Assembly: GCF_020379485.1 (NCBI RefSeq)
Contig: NW_026016750.1
Coordinates: 124,001-188,000 of the forward strand
Direction: 5' to 3'
DNA: 64,000 bases
Source: Brassica napus
Taxonomy: Eukaryota; Streptophyta; Magnoliopsida; Brassicales; Brassicaceae
The position numbers and the translations under genes are program-made. Below, in pieces: positions 11,123-23,420 of this stretch. Numbering within the stretch: the first letter of the stretch is position 1; the number at the start of each line of letters is the position of its first letter. The notes beneath the pieces are model-generated. The model was not told the DNA's origin, did no database searches, and worked only from the letters and a program-made list of their open reading frames with translations.

Positions 11123-13387
11123 TTACTTCTTACTCTTCCAAGTAACCAAGTTCCCTCCAATGAATGTACAATATCCAGTAGTTGATCTCCTGTCCACTCT
11201 ATCTCCTGCCCAATCAGCATCACAATACCCAACCACTTCTGTACTGCCATTGCAACCCATCCAAACTCCTTGACCAGGCGTGCCACTCAAATACCTCAGT
11301 ATCCTATCAACCATCTTCCAATGATGTACCTTTGGCGCCTGCATATGCTGACTCACTTGGTTCACTGCAAAACATATATCTGTCCGTGTGATGGTCAAGT
11401 AGATCAACTTGCCAACCATCTTCCTGTATAGCTTAGGATCCTCAAACAACTGCTTCTCTTCAACCTCCCCCTCACGCAAGACCTTATACCCCTCCTCAAG
11501 AGGTGTCTTTGCTACCTTTCCTCCAAGTACATCAGTCTCCTTCAGTATATCCATTGTATACTTCCTTTGAGACATAAACAAACCCTCCTTGGATCTGCAT
11601 ATCTCAATCCCCAAGAAATACTTCATCTCTCCCAAGTCTTTGATGTCAAACACAGACTTGAGGAACTCTTTAGTGGCTTTAATCCCAGCCTTATCACTCC
11701 CTGTGATAATCAAATCATCCACATATACCAGTATCACAATGATCCCTGATGGAGTAACCAAAGTGAAGAGTGTATGATCCAGTTCAGACTTCCTGAATCC
11801 TCTGCCATTCAGGGTTGTACTCAGCTTCCTGTACCAAGCTCTAGGAGACTGCTTCAGCCCATAGATTGCCTTCTTCAATCTCAAAACATTTCCTGGTTTT
11901 ACTAGATGCTCAAGACCAGGAGGAGGAAGCATGTATACCTCATCTTCTAGCTCACCTTGTAAGAAAGCATTCTTCACATCCATCTGCCACAAATCCCACT
12001 CCAAGTTTGTTGCAATGGACAACACAATCCGAACTGTATGTAGCTTAGCTACTGGTGCAAAGGTATCAATGTAATCCTCTCCATAGGTCTGTGTAAATCC
12101 TCTTGCAACCAATCTGGTCTTCTTCCTATCAATCTGTCCATTTGCTAGATACTTGATTGTGAAGATCCATCTACTAGATACAGCCCTCTTTCCCTTAGGC
12201 AGCTCACTCTCATACCATGTATCATTTTTGATCATAGTACCTGCTTCAGCTCCCACTGATTCTTTCCATTCCTTGTCTAACATAGCTTCTTCATAAGTCC
12301 TTGGTACATAACTCTCATCCAGACTAATCATAAAGGCATGATGCTCCTCTGGAAACTCAGCAAAGGAACACACAGCTTGAGAAGGATGCTCCACAGCCTG
12401 GGCATTGTAGTACACTCTCGTGTTTACCCAGTTGGAAGGATCCCTCTTTATCCTTGTGCTCCTCCGCAGGGTCTCAACGTATTCTTCAGCCTGAATATTA
12501 TCTTGTGTTTCTTCTCCTAAGCCAGTAGGTTCTCCCTGCTCATTTCCATCTGACTGATCCTCACTCTCCTCTGTACCAGTAGACTGAACAACATTCTCTA
12601 CTTCATGTGTCTCCTCATGATCATGCTGTCCTGAATCCTCTTGGTTTTGCTCCTGCTCCTCTGATTCAGATCCATTCCCCCTCTCATGATCAAGAGGGGT
12701 TGTTTTTCCAGCTTCTCCAGCTTGGTTAGAAGGTTCTCTCCTTCCTGGTTTCTGATCTTGGGATAATCCTATCCCTAGCCTCTCCAACAACACTCTCAGT
12801 GTTGTTGCCTTCTCTGTTGGAGCTCGGGACAGATCCTCTAGGTCTTCCCATTTCTTCTCCTCATAATATCCTTTAGACTCCACAAACTTCACTTCTCTGG
12901 ATACCAAAACCCTCCTGGTTATTGGATCATAACATTTGTACCCTTTCTGAGTGATTGAGTACCCAATGAACATAGCTTTAGTACTCTTTGCTTCTAGCTT
13001 GTTCCTCCTCTCTCCGGGAACCATCACATAACATAAACACCCAAAGACTCTCAAATGATCAAGGTGTGGTTTAGTCTTGTTCAATACCTCAAAGGGAGAC
13101 AGATTCTTTAGGATCTTGGTCGGAACTCTGTTGATGAGATAGCATGTAGTCTGAACAGCATCCCCCCAAAACCTCTTTGGAACATTTGCATGAAACATCA
13201 TTGACCTTGCTACCTCCATCAAGTGCCTATTCTTTCTCTCAGCCACCCCATTCTGCTGTGGTGTGTAAGGACAGCTTGTCTGCTGCACAATCCCATGCTT
13301 TGCTAGATAACTCTTGAAAGCATTGCTAGTGTATTCTCCTCCATTATCAGATCTTAGCACCTTCACAGTAGCATTGTATTGATTAGT
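11123..13387 (-). pseudogene. Integrase core to RNase H of element C, ending in a nonsense codon
   Basis: This carries the integrase DD35E part (RSDNGGEY, NGVAERKNR), an acidic linker, RRSTRIKRDPSNW, and RT with YVDD. The frame stops at TAA (11123-11125 on the minus strand) where element I has CAA, just after TWKSKK in RNase H. Its 5' side is cut at 13387 by an A-family solo LTR; the frame would continue across it. Confidence 0.92.
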
Positions 13388-13920
13388 TATGAGATTTAAG
13401 GATGTAAATGATTATCTGAGTTTAGAAAGGATTATAGAAGAGAATAAGAGATTAAGGGACAGATTAGAGACTAATGGAGAATCATAATGAAATGAGTATA
13501 GAGAGAGATTGTTTAGAACTGTCTAATCTTATTATGAGATGAGGTTACAATATTTATAGAAGAGGCATTAGGGTTTACAAGTCAAGAGAAAGCAGCACTA
13601 GTCATAAGCATGTGAAGTCAAGCCATAGGGGAGCGTCTCTTTTGAATTCACGGATGGTAAGGCTCACACGCTTGGCCTTTACAGCCTGTCCACGGCCTGG
13701 ATGGATAAGGCTCGTCCCGCCCTTATCCCTAAACGGTCTGATCAGTCTTGAGACCTTCTATGTACTCTAGAGGCTTTTACTCACCCATCTCCTTCTTCCT
13801 TCATGTTTCCTCAGATGTACGGCCAAGCCCCTGTCCGTACATAGGCCGTACTGTCCGTACTCTTTCCATCACTTGCTTAGCTCTTCCTCTCCTTCTCATA
13901 ATGACTTCCTCATCTCAACA
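13388..13920 (-). mobile_element. Solo LTR of the A family inside element C
   Basis: This is a 533-bp lone LTR nearly identical to those of element A. It is flanked by a perfect 5-bp duplication, TTAGT (13383-13387 and 13921-13925). It has no internal region, so a full element inserted here and then lost its body by LTR-LTR recombination. Confidence 0.95.
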
Positions 13921-15500
13921 TTAGTTACATATGCTTGGAAGTTCATAAAGGCTTCTAGGACTCTATCTTTAGAGGGAATCAAAGTGACCCATGTATACTT
14001 TGATTTCTCATCAATAAAAGTTACAAAGTACTTCTGGCTATCCCTAGACTCACACGGAGATGTCCACACATCTGAGTGAACTAGATCAAAGCAATGCTCA
14101 TATATAGTCTCTGATGCTGGAAAGACAGTCCTACAATGCTTTCCTAATATGCATGCTTCACACTCCAAGTGATTAAATGACATATTAGGCATGATTAACT
14201 CAATTGCACGAGCATGAGGATGTCCTAATCTAGCATGCCAAGTCATACTATCACACCTATCAGCAGCACTACTCAGGCACATAGAGTTAATGGGATTAAG
14301 AGTCTTAGCTGTTTGGAGATGATATAAGTGATGCTTGCTATCCCCTCTGCCAATAACTCTTCCAGTCTTCAAATCTTGAAACTCAACTTCATTTGGCCTG
14401 AATACTACTTGACAATCCAGATCAATTGTAGCTTTCTTAACAGATATCAGATTTGAAGTGAACTGAGGCAGATATAAGGCGGTTGAGCTCTTCTCAAACA
14501 GCTTGAGGTTTCCCATTCCTTCTACTGGGATCTGAGCGCCATTAGCTATGGTAACACACCCTGTTGCAGCCCTGACATCACTTATCAGACTCCTATCACT
14601 GATCATATGATGTGTTGCTCCAGAATCAATTATGATAGGTTTAGAGGCTGTGTAGGAATCGCTTTGCTTCTCACTTGCAGCTAAAGCACCTTGCTTCTTT
14701 CTTGCAACCAGTTCATACACACACTTAACAAACTCATCCCATTCTTTCTTTGTGATTGGATCCTCTCCTCCTTTGGTCTCCTGCCTCCTTGTACTTACAC
14801 CATCTTCTACTGATTCTCCCAAGTAAGCTGAGTATGAACACTCTCCTATAACCATCTGCTGAAGTATATCCTTGATTCTCTTCAAGATCACACTCATCCT
14901 GTCACTTAAGTGCTCAGACTCGCTACCCTTTCTCCATGCCCTTCTCTTCATTAACCACTCCTTAGAAAGTTTTCTCAACCTTCCCTTCTTACAGCTTGTA
15001 CCTCCCTTCCATCTTTCTGGTTTCCTGTTCATCTCCCACACATCACAAGTGTGTTTAACAAGCTCACATACCTCTTCCATAAGGAAGCCAAAGATCACAT
15101 CTTGCTTCCTCCTTTCTTGAGCACATCTCGGATTTGATGTGTGTGCCTTCACCACATCTAACTCTGACCATACTTCTCTCAGCCTTCCCACAAGCTGATA
15201 ACACTCATCCCTTCCTTGTCTCAAGCCGCGGATCATCCCTTTGTCCTCAACGACTCTTACAGGCTTGGACTTGCCTAAAGTTGCTTCAATCTCACTCTTT
15301 GTAGTGTCTCCTTGAACAACTTCATTTCCCAGATTCAGACCTCTTGTCTGACCTTCTTCAGTAGCCATTTCCATGAAAGGTTTCCCCTTTCCATGACTGC
15401 TCCATAACCCACAGCTTTCCAAAGCTCCCTGTATCCATCTTGAACACACTCCATCCATTTCTTCTTCACGCCCCAAAGATTTACTAAACCTGTGCTTCAT
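13921..15500 (-). pseudogene. Altered Gag, protease and integrase N-part of element C
   Basis: This is the 5' part of the broken polyprotein of C. The first in-frame ATG is at 15498-15500; the open frame extends upstream to a TTG at 15531-15533. The Gag region keeps a WSEL motif and ERRKQD but has no CCHC zinc knuckle; a Lys/Arg-rich stretch takes its place. Protease has DSGATHHM, then the integrase zinc site (HARLGHPH, CEACILGKHC). It is nearly identical to the same part of element I. It ends where the solo LTR is inserted. Confidence 0.9.
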
Positions 15501-15623
15501 CTCCTGTTGAGGTTGCTTGAATCGACCAGACAACCTCCCAAATACCCAGAAACTGAAGAACAGCTCAAGAACAGCTCAAGAACACACAACAGATTCTCGC
15601 AAATCACCACTCCCTTCCTTGCC

Positions 15624-15641
15624 AACCTGGCTCTGATACCA
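15624..15641 (-). promoter_or_regulatory. Primer-binding site of element C
   Basis: The initiator-Met tRNA complement TGGTATCAGAGCCAGGTT on the minus strand directly follows the 5' LTR. Confidence 0.9.
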
Positions 15642-16163
15642 TATACACTTTTGTGTATGTAGAGTGATGAATAAATATCAAGAGATGATTAGTGTAGATT
15701 TGGAGATTTAAGAGAGACTAAGAGAATAAAGAACAAGAGAGAATACTCAAAACTCCATTAGATTGATTAATGAGAGAGTTTACAACATATATAGAGTAGG
15801 GATACATAAAAACGTCCAGGTTCAGTCTAGCTAGGATAAGAAGCATGTGTAGTCAAAGATGCCTTATTCAAACTAGCCAATAAGGTTCCTAACATGCTTG
15901 GGTATCTTGCTTTAGCTTTCCAGCTGTGCCAGCCTGTCTAAAGCTTTCTTCCCTTGACCAGACCTTATCCAAACTCCTCCTTGCTTATCCAAACTCCCCC
16001 TGGCGTGTTTCACTCTCCAAATAGGTGCAAGGTAACTTCCCAAGTCTTATAACTCAGTTACCACAGTAACAATAAAGTTACTGTGGTAAATCACCAAAGT
16101 TACTGCCTGCTCCAAATTCCTTCCTCTATCCATGTATCAACTCTTCATCTCCTCATCTCAACA
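15642..16163 (-). repeat. 5' LTR of element C
   Basis: This is a 522-bp LTR matching 10092-10613 with about four substitutions. On the coding strand it begins TGTTGAGATGAGG and ends GTGTATA. Confidence 0.94.
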
Positions 16164-19100
16164 ACTCCTTGGTTGCTATGATACCTTCCTTATCACTTCC
16201 TGTGATAATGATATCATCAACATACACAAGGAGTGCAATCATACCTGAGGGAGTTGTGAGTGTGAAGAGAGTGTGATCTAGTTCAGACTTCTTGAAGCCT
16301 CGGCCATTGAGAGTAGTGCTCAGCTTGTTGTACCAAGCTCTTGGTGATTGCTTCAGCCCATAGATAGCTTTCTTCAATCTCAACACATTTCCTCTCTTTA
16401 CTAAGTGTTCAGGGCCTGGAGGTGGATGCATATACACTTCATCCTCAAGTTCACCTTGTAAGAATGCATTCTTCACATCCATTTGCCATAACCCCCATCC
16501 AAGATTCACAGCCAAGCTTAATACAATCCGGATTGTGTGTAGTTTAGCTACTGGTGCAAAGGTTTCTATGTAATCTTCTCCATAGGTTTGAGTGAAACCT
16601 CTTGCAACTAGCCTTGACTTCTTCCTCTCAATCTTTCCATCAGCCTTATACTTGATTGTGAATATCCATCTACTAGTCACAGCCTTCTTCCCTTTTGGTA
16701 ACTCACTCTCATACCATGTATCATTCTTGATCATGGCTCCTGCCTCAGCTCCAACTGATTCCTTCCACTCCTTGTCTTGTATTGCCTCTTCATAGCTTCT
16801 TGGGACATAACCCTCATCCAGATTTACCATAAACGCGCAATGTGCTTTAGGATATTGAGCAAAGGAGCACACAGCTTGAGAAGGATGCTCCACTGCTTGG
16901 GCATTGTAGTACACTCTCGTGTTTACCCAAGAAGAAGGATCCTTCCTCACTCTTGTGCTTCTCCTCAATTCTGGTTGTTGAACTCTCACTGCTTGCTCTT
17001 GAACATCCGGTTCTTCTTCTACATCCTCAACTGATGATTCTACTTCTCTTTGTTCCTGCTCACCGTGATTGTGAGAGCCTGAACTCATCTCCCTTTGTTC
17101 CTGATTCAAGCCGGCTCCGTCTCCATCTCGGCCTAAACTTGTCTCCATTCCTTCCTCATTCAAGCCGGCTCCTTCTTGGCCACTTTCTTGAACTTCAGGC
17201 TCATTTCCCCCCTCACGATCATGGTGAGAGTCTCCATGTTGTTCCCTTTGACCAGAGTTCTGATCCTGGGACATCTTGATTCCTAGCCCCTCTAGGATAA
17301 TCCTTAACACCCCAGCCTTATCTGAGGTGAGATCCTTCAAGTCTTCCTGATTCTTCTCATCGTAATACCCACGGGATTCAATGAATTTTACATCTCTAGA
17401 TGTAAGTACTCTTCTTGTGACAGGATCATAACATCTATAACCCTTTTGAGTGGTTGAATACCCAATAAACATGGCTTTGGTGCTTCTAGCTTCAAGCTTG
17501 TTGCGCAGCTCCCCCGGGATCAACACATAACACAAGCATCCAAAGACTCTCAAGTAATCTAGAACTGGCTTGTGTTTGTTCAATACCTCAAATGGGGCGT
17601 GATCAGTCAATACTTTGGTAGGAGTCCTGTTGATCAGATAACATGCTGTGGAGACAGCATCACTCCAAAACTTCTTGGGAACATTTGCTTGAAGCATGAG
17701 AGACCTTGCCGTTTCATTTAGATGCCTGTTCTTTCTCTCAGCCACACCATTTTGCTGAGGGGTATATGGGCAACTAGTTTGATGAAGTATTCCATGCTGA
17801 GCTAGGTGCTGCTTGAACGCCAAGCTTGTATACTCTCCTCCATTATCTGATCTAAAAATTTTAATCTTTGCATGATAATGGTTAGTCACATAAGCTTGAA
17901 AGTTTTTAAATGCATCAAGTACCCTATCTTTGGTTTGAATTAAGGTTAACCAGGTGTATTTGGATTTTTCATCAATGAATGTGACAAAGTATTTATAATT
18001 ATCCCTTGACAAACAAGGTGCAGTCCACACATCAGAATGAATCAAATCAAAGCAATTTTCATAAACTGTTGAAGATTTTGGAAACACATTCTTACAATGC
18101 TTGCCTAAGATACAAGCTTCACAATCTTTATTCTCATAAATAACACCTGGTACCATCAAGTTCAAAGGTTTAGCATGAGGGTGACCTAGTCTAGCATGCC
18201 ACAATGCATTCTTATTCAAACTAGAGACAGAATCAGAAGCAAATGTAAATGAACAACAATGATTAGGAACAGAAGTAAGATCTTCAAGTAAGTAAAGTTC
18301 TCCTTTAGTAACTCCTTTCCCAATCACCTTGCTGCTTTTAATATCCTGAAACTTTACATCATTAGGACTGAATATAACATTGCATTGTAAGTCAGTAGCA
18401 CATCTCTTAACCGACAATAGATTAGATGTAAACTCAGGCATGTAGAAGGCTTTAGATTCTTTTTCAAATAACTTAAGTTTTCCTATCCCTTTTATGGGAA
18501 TTTTATCACCATTAGCAATCATTACATTTCCATTTGCAGGCTCAATATCCTTAATCAATCTAGTGTCACTTATCATGTGGTGAGATGCACCAGAGTCAAC
18601 TATCAATGCTTTAGACCTATTACTAGCAGTGTGAGCTTGATAAGGAATCCTAGCCTGTTTACAATCCTTCCTTAAGTTGATGAATGCATTTTCAATCCTA
18701 GCACTTCTAGAATCACTTTCAATACTATCAGTTATGTTATCAATCAGGGATGCACCAAATGAATAACCATAGTTGATACTACTTTTGTTACCATTTTCTT
18801 TGAGCATCTTGATGAGGGCGTCCATGTCTGATCTCCTGATGTAGTCATTGTTGCTTGGCCCTCCTGTGTAAGCCACAAGTGACTTCCCATGACTCACATC
18901 ACACGTATCTCCTTCATTTGCCCTGCTTGATGAACCAGCCCCTGAGGAGCTCTCGGTCATGTGTGCCCTTGCTTCTTTTTCTTTCGAGAACTTAGCCGGC
19001 TTCAGGTGAGGATGAAGGATCCAGCACTGACTCTTCTTGTGCCCATACTTCTTGCAGTGATCACAGTTCCCATTGAACCTCTTGTCCTCATACTTGCCAT

Positions 19101-19809
19101 GAACCGCCTTGTTTGCTTGAGGAACTTCATTCTGATCGGTTTGAGCAGCTTGATTTGCCAATGAGAGACCTCCTTTGCCTCCAAACAATCCAATGGAGCC
19201 TTGCTCTTTCTGAATCTGTGAGCATACATCCTCAAGATCAGGGAGCTTATCAGACCTTAACATGTGCTGAATGAGACCGGAGTAGGCAGGACTCAGCGTG
19301 AGTAGTAACCCAAACACCTTGTCTTGCTCGCGTCTCTCATTCAACTGATCTGGATCGGTTGTGCTTGGCCTCAACATCTCTAGCTCGGACCACAAAGCCC
19401 TGAATCTCCCCAAATGTTTGGTGAACTCCATGTCTTCTTGCATTAGGTTGTTGATGGCTTGCTTCACCGCAAAGACCCGGCTCAGGTTTGAAGTGTTCCC
19501 ATACACTTTCTTCAAAGTGTCCCACAGCTCCTTGGCTGTCTCACAGTAGCTGTATGCCTCCAGTATCGCCGGCTCCAACGACCCATGAAGAACAGACATA
19601 ACCACCATGTCCTCTTGCTGCCACTTTTCTACAGCTTCACTTGAGACCTCTTCTTGGCCTTCTCCTTGAGTAATGAGCTTTGGAGCTTCACCAGTTGTAA
19701 CATGACTCCACAAGCCCTTACTTCCAACGATGGTCTTCACTAGCCGAGGCCAAACCAGGTAGTTGTTCCCCTTAAAGGTAATCGCCACCTTCATCTTCAT
19801 GTTCTCCAT
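16164..19809 (-). pseudogene. Gag to RT of element B (5' part of split gag-pol)
   Basis: From ATG 19807-19809: Gag core, zinc knuckle at residues 249-262 (CDHCKKYGHKKSQC), protease (VDSGASHHM), integrase with HHCC and DD35E motifs, a long acidic linker, and RT including YVDD. It is cut just after the RT active site by element C at the ACTCC target. The Gag and linker differ clearly from A, so B is a separate family with a normal Gag. Without the nested element the frame continues in phase into 10091-9104. Confidence 0.92.
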
Positions 19810-20003
19810 CTTTACAGCTTGACTTCAAAAGCTTGAGATAGATAGAACCTTGAATCAACGAATCTTGTGAGAACTGATCTGAACTTGTCTAGAACCCACA
19901 CACGCACCAAGATGAACACCTTTGAGCTTTGATCTTCCACGGATGGCTTCAAAGCTTCAAACTTGTTTCTCAACGCTTCAAAACTAGAACTCAGATCCTT
20001 TGG

Positions 20004-20021
20004 AACCTGGCTCTGATACCA
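20004..20021 (-). promoter_or_regulatory. Primer-binding site of element B
   Basis: The initiator-Met tRNA complement on the minus strand directly abuts the 5' LTR start at 20022. Confidence 0.9.
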
Positions 20022-20602
20022 TGAAATCTTTAGAGAATCTGAGTTGTATGAAAGAGTAGTATGATTTAGGTTGAGTAGAGAAAGGATTAGTGACTAATGG
20101 AGAATCATTATGGAAATGTGTAGAGAGATTGATAGGATAGAACTGTCTGATTTATTATTATGGAGAGATTACTTATTTATATGGATCAGCATACAAGGGT
20201 TTTGTAATAGTGAAAGCAAATCCTAAAGACTAAGCATGTGTAGTCAAACCAAGAAGGGGCGCGCCTCATTTGAATGAACGGAGGTGAGGCTTTACACGCT
20301 TGATGCCAAAGGCATCTTTGCCCAGATGCTCCTTTTGACTTTACAGCTAGTAACAGCTTGAGCCGCGTCTCAACCTTATCCTCTAACGGTCATATCCTAA
20401 AGCCTCTTCCTCTTGTAGAGTCATCGGCCACTTTAGGATAGATGTGAGCTTTGCCTTCCCTCCCAAGGTACCTAAGTTGTACGGCCTTTGTCCTATCCGT
20501 ACACTTCTTCTTAACTTCACACAACTACTCCATCTCTTCCTTTGACCTCTCTTCTCATGTAAACCCTTGATCCTTTCACTTAATCATCTCCATAACTTAA
20601 CA
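20022..20602 (-). repeat. 5' LTR of element B
   Basis: This is a 581-bp LTR matching 8454-9034 with about two differences. It carries two GTAC motifs on either side of about 20479-20502. It ends in CA next to the GATAC duplication. Confidence 0.94.
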
Positions 20603-20607
20603 GATAC

Positions 20608-22692
20608 TATGAAGAGAAGAATCAAGAAGACTTGAGGGATCTTACATCAGATAAGGCTGGAGTCTTAAGAGTGATTTTGGAAGGTCTTGGTATCAAGATG
20701 AATCAGGATCAGTCCACAAGAAGTAGACAACCAGAAGAGAGCTCAAATGAACCAAGAAGAGCTGCTCAAACACCTCACCTTGATCATGAGGGGGGAAGTG
20801 AACCTGAAACTCAAGAAAATGGCCAAGAAGGAGTCGGCTTGAGTGAAGAAGGAGAAGAGTTCAACTCAGGTTCTCATCATCAAGGTGAGCAAGACCAAGG
20901 AGATGAAGAACATCACAGTGAAGCACAAGAACCGCATATACAAGATGAGCAGGTTCAAGTGCAAGAACAACCTGTATTGAGGAGAAGCACAAGGATTAGA
21001 AAGGATCCTTCCTCTTCGGTAAACACGCGAGTGTACTACAATGCCCAAGCTGTGGAGGATCCTTCTCGAGTTGTGTGTTCCTTTGCTCAATACCCTGAAG
21101 AACATTGTGCGTTCATGGTTAACTTGGATGAGAACTATATTCCAAGAAGCTATGAAGAAGCAATCATGGATAAAGAATGGAAGGAATCAGTTGGAGCTGA
21201 GGCAGGAGCCATGATCAAGAATGATACATGGTATGAGAGTGAGTTACCAAAAGGGAAGAAGGCTGTGAGTAGTAAATGGATATTCACAATCAAGTATCAG
21301 GCTGATGGAAAGGTTGAGAGGAAGAAGTCAAGGCTAGTAGCAAGAGGTTTCACTCAAACTTATGGAGAAGATTACATAGAAACCTTTGCACCAGTAGCTA
21401 AACTACATACAATAAGGATTGTATTAAGCTTGGCTGTGAATCTTGGATGGGGGTTATGGCAAATGGATGTGAAGAATGCATTCTTACAAGGTGAACTTGA
21501 GGATGAAGTATATATGCATCCACCTCCAGGCCTGGAACACTTAGTGAAGAAAGGGAATGTGTTAAGATTGAAGAAAGCTATCTATGGGCTGAAGCAATCA
21601 CCAAGGGCTTGGTACAACAAGCTGAGCACTACTCTGAATGGCCGTGGCTTCAAGAAGTCTGAACTAGACCACACTCTCTTCACACTCACAACTCCCTCAG
21701 GTATGATTGCACTTCTTGTGTATGTTGATGATATCATTATCACAGGAAGTGATAAGGAAGGTATCATAGCAACCAAGGAGTTCATTAAATCCATGTTTGA
21801 GATTAAAGATTTGGGTGAAATGAAATACTTTCTTGGAATTGAGATATGTAGATCCAAGGAAGGTTTATTCATGTCCCAAAGGAAGTATACACTTGATCTT
21901 TTGAAAGGTGCAGGTGCTTATGGAGGCAAGACTGCAAGGATGCCTATGGAGGATGGCTACAAAGTCCCACGAGAGGGGGAGATTGAAGACAGCAAACCTT
22001 ATCAGGATCCTAAACTCTATAGAAAACTAGTTGGCAAATTGATTTATCTTACCATAACTAGACCTGACATTTGTTTTGCTGTGAATCAGGTGAGTCAACA
22101 CATGCAAGTTCCTAAGGAGCATCATTGGCGCATGGTGGAGAGGATCTTGATGTATCTCAATGGCTCACCTGATCAAGGAGTATGGATGGGTTGCAATGGA
22201 AGCTCTGAAGTGGTGGGATACTGTGATGCAGATTGGGCTGGTGATAGAACAGACAGGAGATCAACCACAGGCTATTGCACATTCATTGGAGGCAACTTGG
22301 TGACATGGAAGAGTCAGAAGCAGAAGGTGGTCTCTTGCTCAAGCGCAGAAGCTGAGTATAGAGCTATGCTGAAGCTTACCAACGAGTTGGTATGGATCAA
22401 AGGCATCTTGAAGCATTTGGAGATTGATCAAGCCACGCCAATGACAATGCATTGTGATAACCAAGCAGCCATTCACATTGCATCCAACTCGGTGTTTCAT
22501 GAGAGAACCAAGCACATTGAAGTTGATTGCCACAAGGTGAGGCAAATGATCATTCTAGGAGTCATCTTGCCATGTTACACGAGGAGTGAAGATCAGTTGG
22601 CTGATGTGTTCACCAAGGCTGCAAGACAGAAGACAATGGAGTCCATTCACATCAGGTTGGGCCTCATTGATCTTGGGAAGAGAAGGAGCTGA
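20608..22692 (+). pseudogene. Linker, RT and RNase H of element E (3' part of broken gag-pol)
   Basis: This is the continuation of the pol of E after element B. It starts within YYEEKNQEDL, runs through the acidic linker, RT (YVDD) and RNase H, and ends with GKRRS and a stop. It is nearly identical to element A, with a few substitutions (for example S for W in DPSSSVNTR, and Q for K in WKSQKQK). It is in the frame of the second integrase segment, not that of the gag segment, because of the 2-bp deletion near 7796. Confidence 0.92.
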
Positions 22693-22817
22693 TCCTCTTG
22701 GCTGTGAGGTCTTTACTCTTTTTCCCTCATCAAGGTTTTGTCCCAATGGGTTTTCCTTGGTGAGGTTTTTAATGAGGAGGATCTCATAGCCATCCAAGCT
22801 TAGGCTTTCACAAAGCT

Positions 22818-22832
22818 AAGCTTGAGGGGGAG
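22818..22832 (+). promoter_or_regulatory. Polypurine tract of element E
   Basis: AAGCTTGAGGGGGAG directly before the 3' LTR start at 22833. Confidence 0.85.
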
Positions 22833-23420
22833 TGTTGATCAGAGTTAAGTATATGAGAAGAGGAGCTAAGGGAGTTAAGGCATTAGAGGAAGAGATGAAG
22901 TATGGAAGAAGAGATGAGTTTGGGTTGAGTGATCCGTACAAGGCCGTACAAGCCGTACCATCCGTACATAGGACATCAACCAAACTCACCAAGGTAAAGA
23001 TAAGTTACCAAGGTAACTTAGTGGAGAGGAGGATAAGCTTTGGAGTGGATAAGACCGCGGAGGGAGAAGGGATGAGGCGCGGACTGACAGTCTGGCATGG
23101 ACTGGAAAGTAAACAGCATCTATGGAAGATGCTAGATGCCTCACACACTTGGAGAAGCTCATTGGCCGGATTCAAATATAGGCTCCTCCTCCTTTTGACT
23201 TCACATGCTTTCCTTATCCTTTATGATCAAAACCCTAAGCTCACCTTATTATATATTGTAACTCAAGACCATTAATAAAGATTAGACAGTTCTAAACAAT
23301 CTCTCTCTATACTCATTTCATTATGATTCTCCATTAGTCTCTAATCTGTCTCTTAATCTCTTATTCTCTTCTATAATCCTTTCTAAACTCAGATAATCAT
23401 TTACATCCTTAAATCTCATA
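22833..23420 (+). repeat. 3' LTR of element E with a foreign U3
   Basis: This is a 588-bp LTR from TGTTGATC to CTCATA. The last roughly 150 bp (from GACAGTTCTAAACAATC) match the R-U5 part of the A-family LTR almost exactly, while the upstream U3 is very different from A and more like that of element D. U3 holds four CCGTAC motifs at 22934, 22944, 22953 and 22962, a palindrome at 23001-23020, a TATATA box near 23252, and AATAAA just downstream. It abuts satellite DNA. Confidence 0.9.

Larger units (their letters stand above)
10092..16163 (-). mobile_element. Element C: copia retrotransposon of the altered-Gag guild
   Basis: This minus-strand element is inserted into the RT of element B with the target duplication ACTCC (10087-10091 and 16164-16168). 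The LTRs are 522 bp each (10092-10613 and 15642-16163), with termini TG...TA and about four differences. It is the same family as element I. It is dead: a nonsense codon breaks pol at 11123-11125 and a solo LTR sits in its integrase (13388-13920). Confidence 0.95.
8454..20602 (-). mobile_element. Element B: Ty1/copia retrotransposon split by element C
   Basis: This minus-strand element is inserted into element E with a perfect 5-bp duplication, GATAC (8449-8453 and 20603-20607). The LTRs are 581 bp each (8454-9034 and 20022-20602), with termini TG...CA. Without the nested element C and its duplicated target it is about 6.07 kb. The LTRs show about two differences (8691 region CA against CG, 8921 region T against G), so it is young. 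If C were absent the gag-pol frame would be continuous. Confidence 0.95.
1..23420 (+). mobile_element. Element E: nested Ty1/copia retrotransposon, 5' end outside the window
   Basis: This is the outermost element of the left nest. Only its leader (from 5994), broken gag-pol and 3' LTR are visible; its 5' LTR lies left of position 1. It is interrupted by element A (2-5993) 23 bp upstream of its start codon and by element B (8454-20602). The two halves rejoin at the 5-bp duplication GATAC (8449-8453 and 20603-20607). Its 3' LTR ends at 23420 and abuts satellite sequence, so it was inserted into the centromeric array; the first flanking bases CAAAC are the likely target duplication, with the partner copy out of view. 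Its protein is about 99% identical to that of A over the first 595 residues, so they belong to one family. Confidence 0.9.

Noticed and set aside
22832..23275. 147-codon open frame beginning at the 3' LTR of E
   Set aside because: It lies wholly within the U3 of the LTR, starts at a non-ATG codon and has no recognisable domain; it is chance coding in a promoter region.
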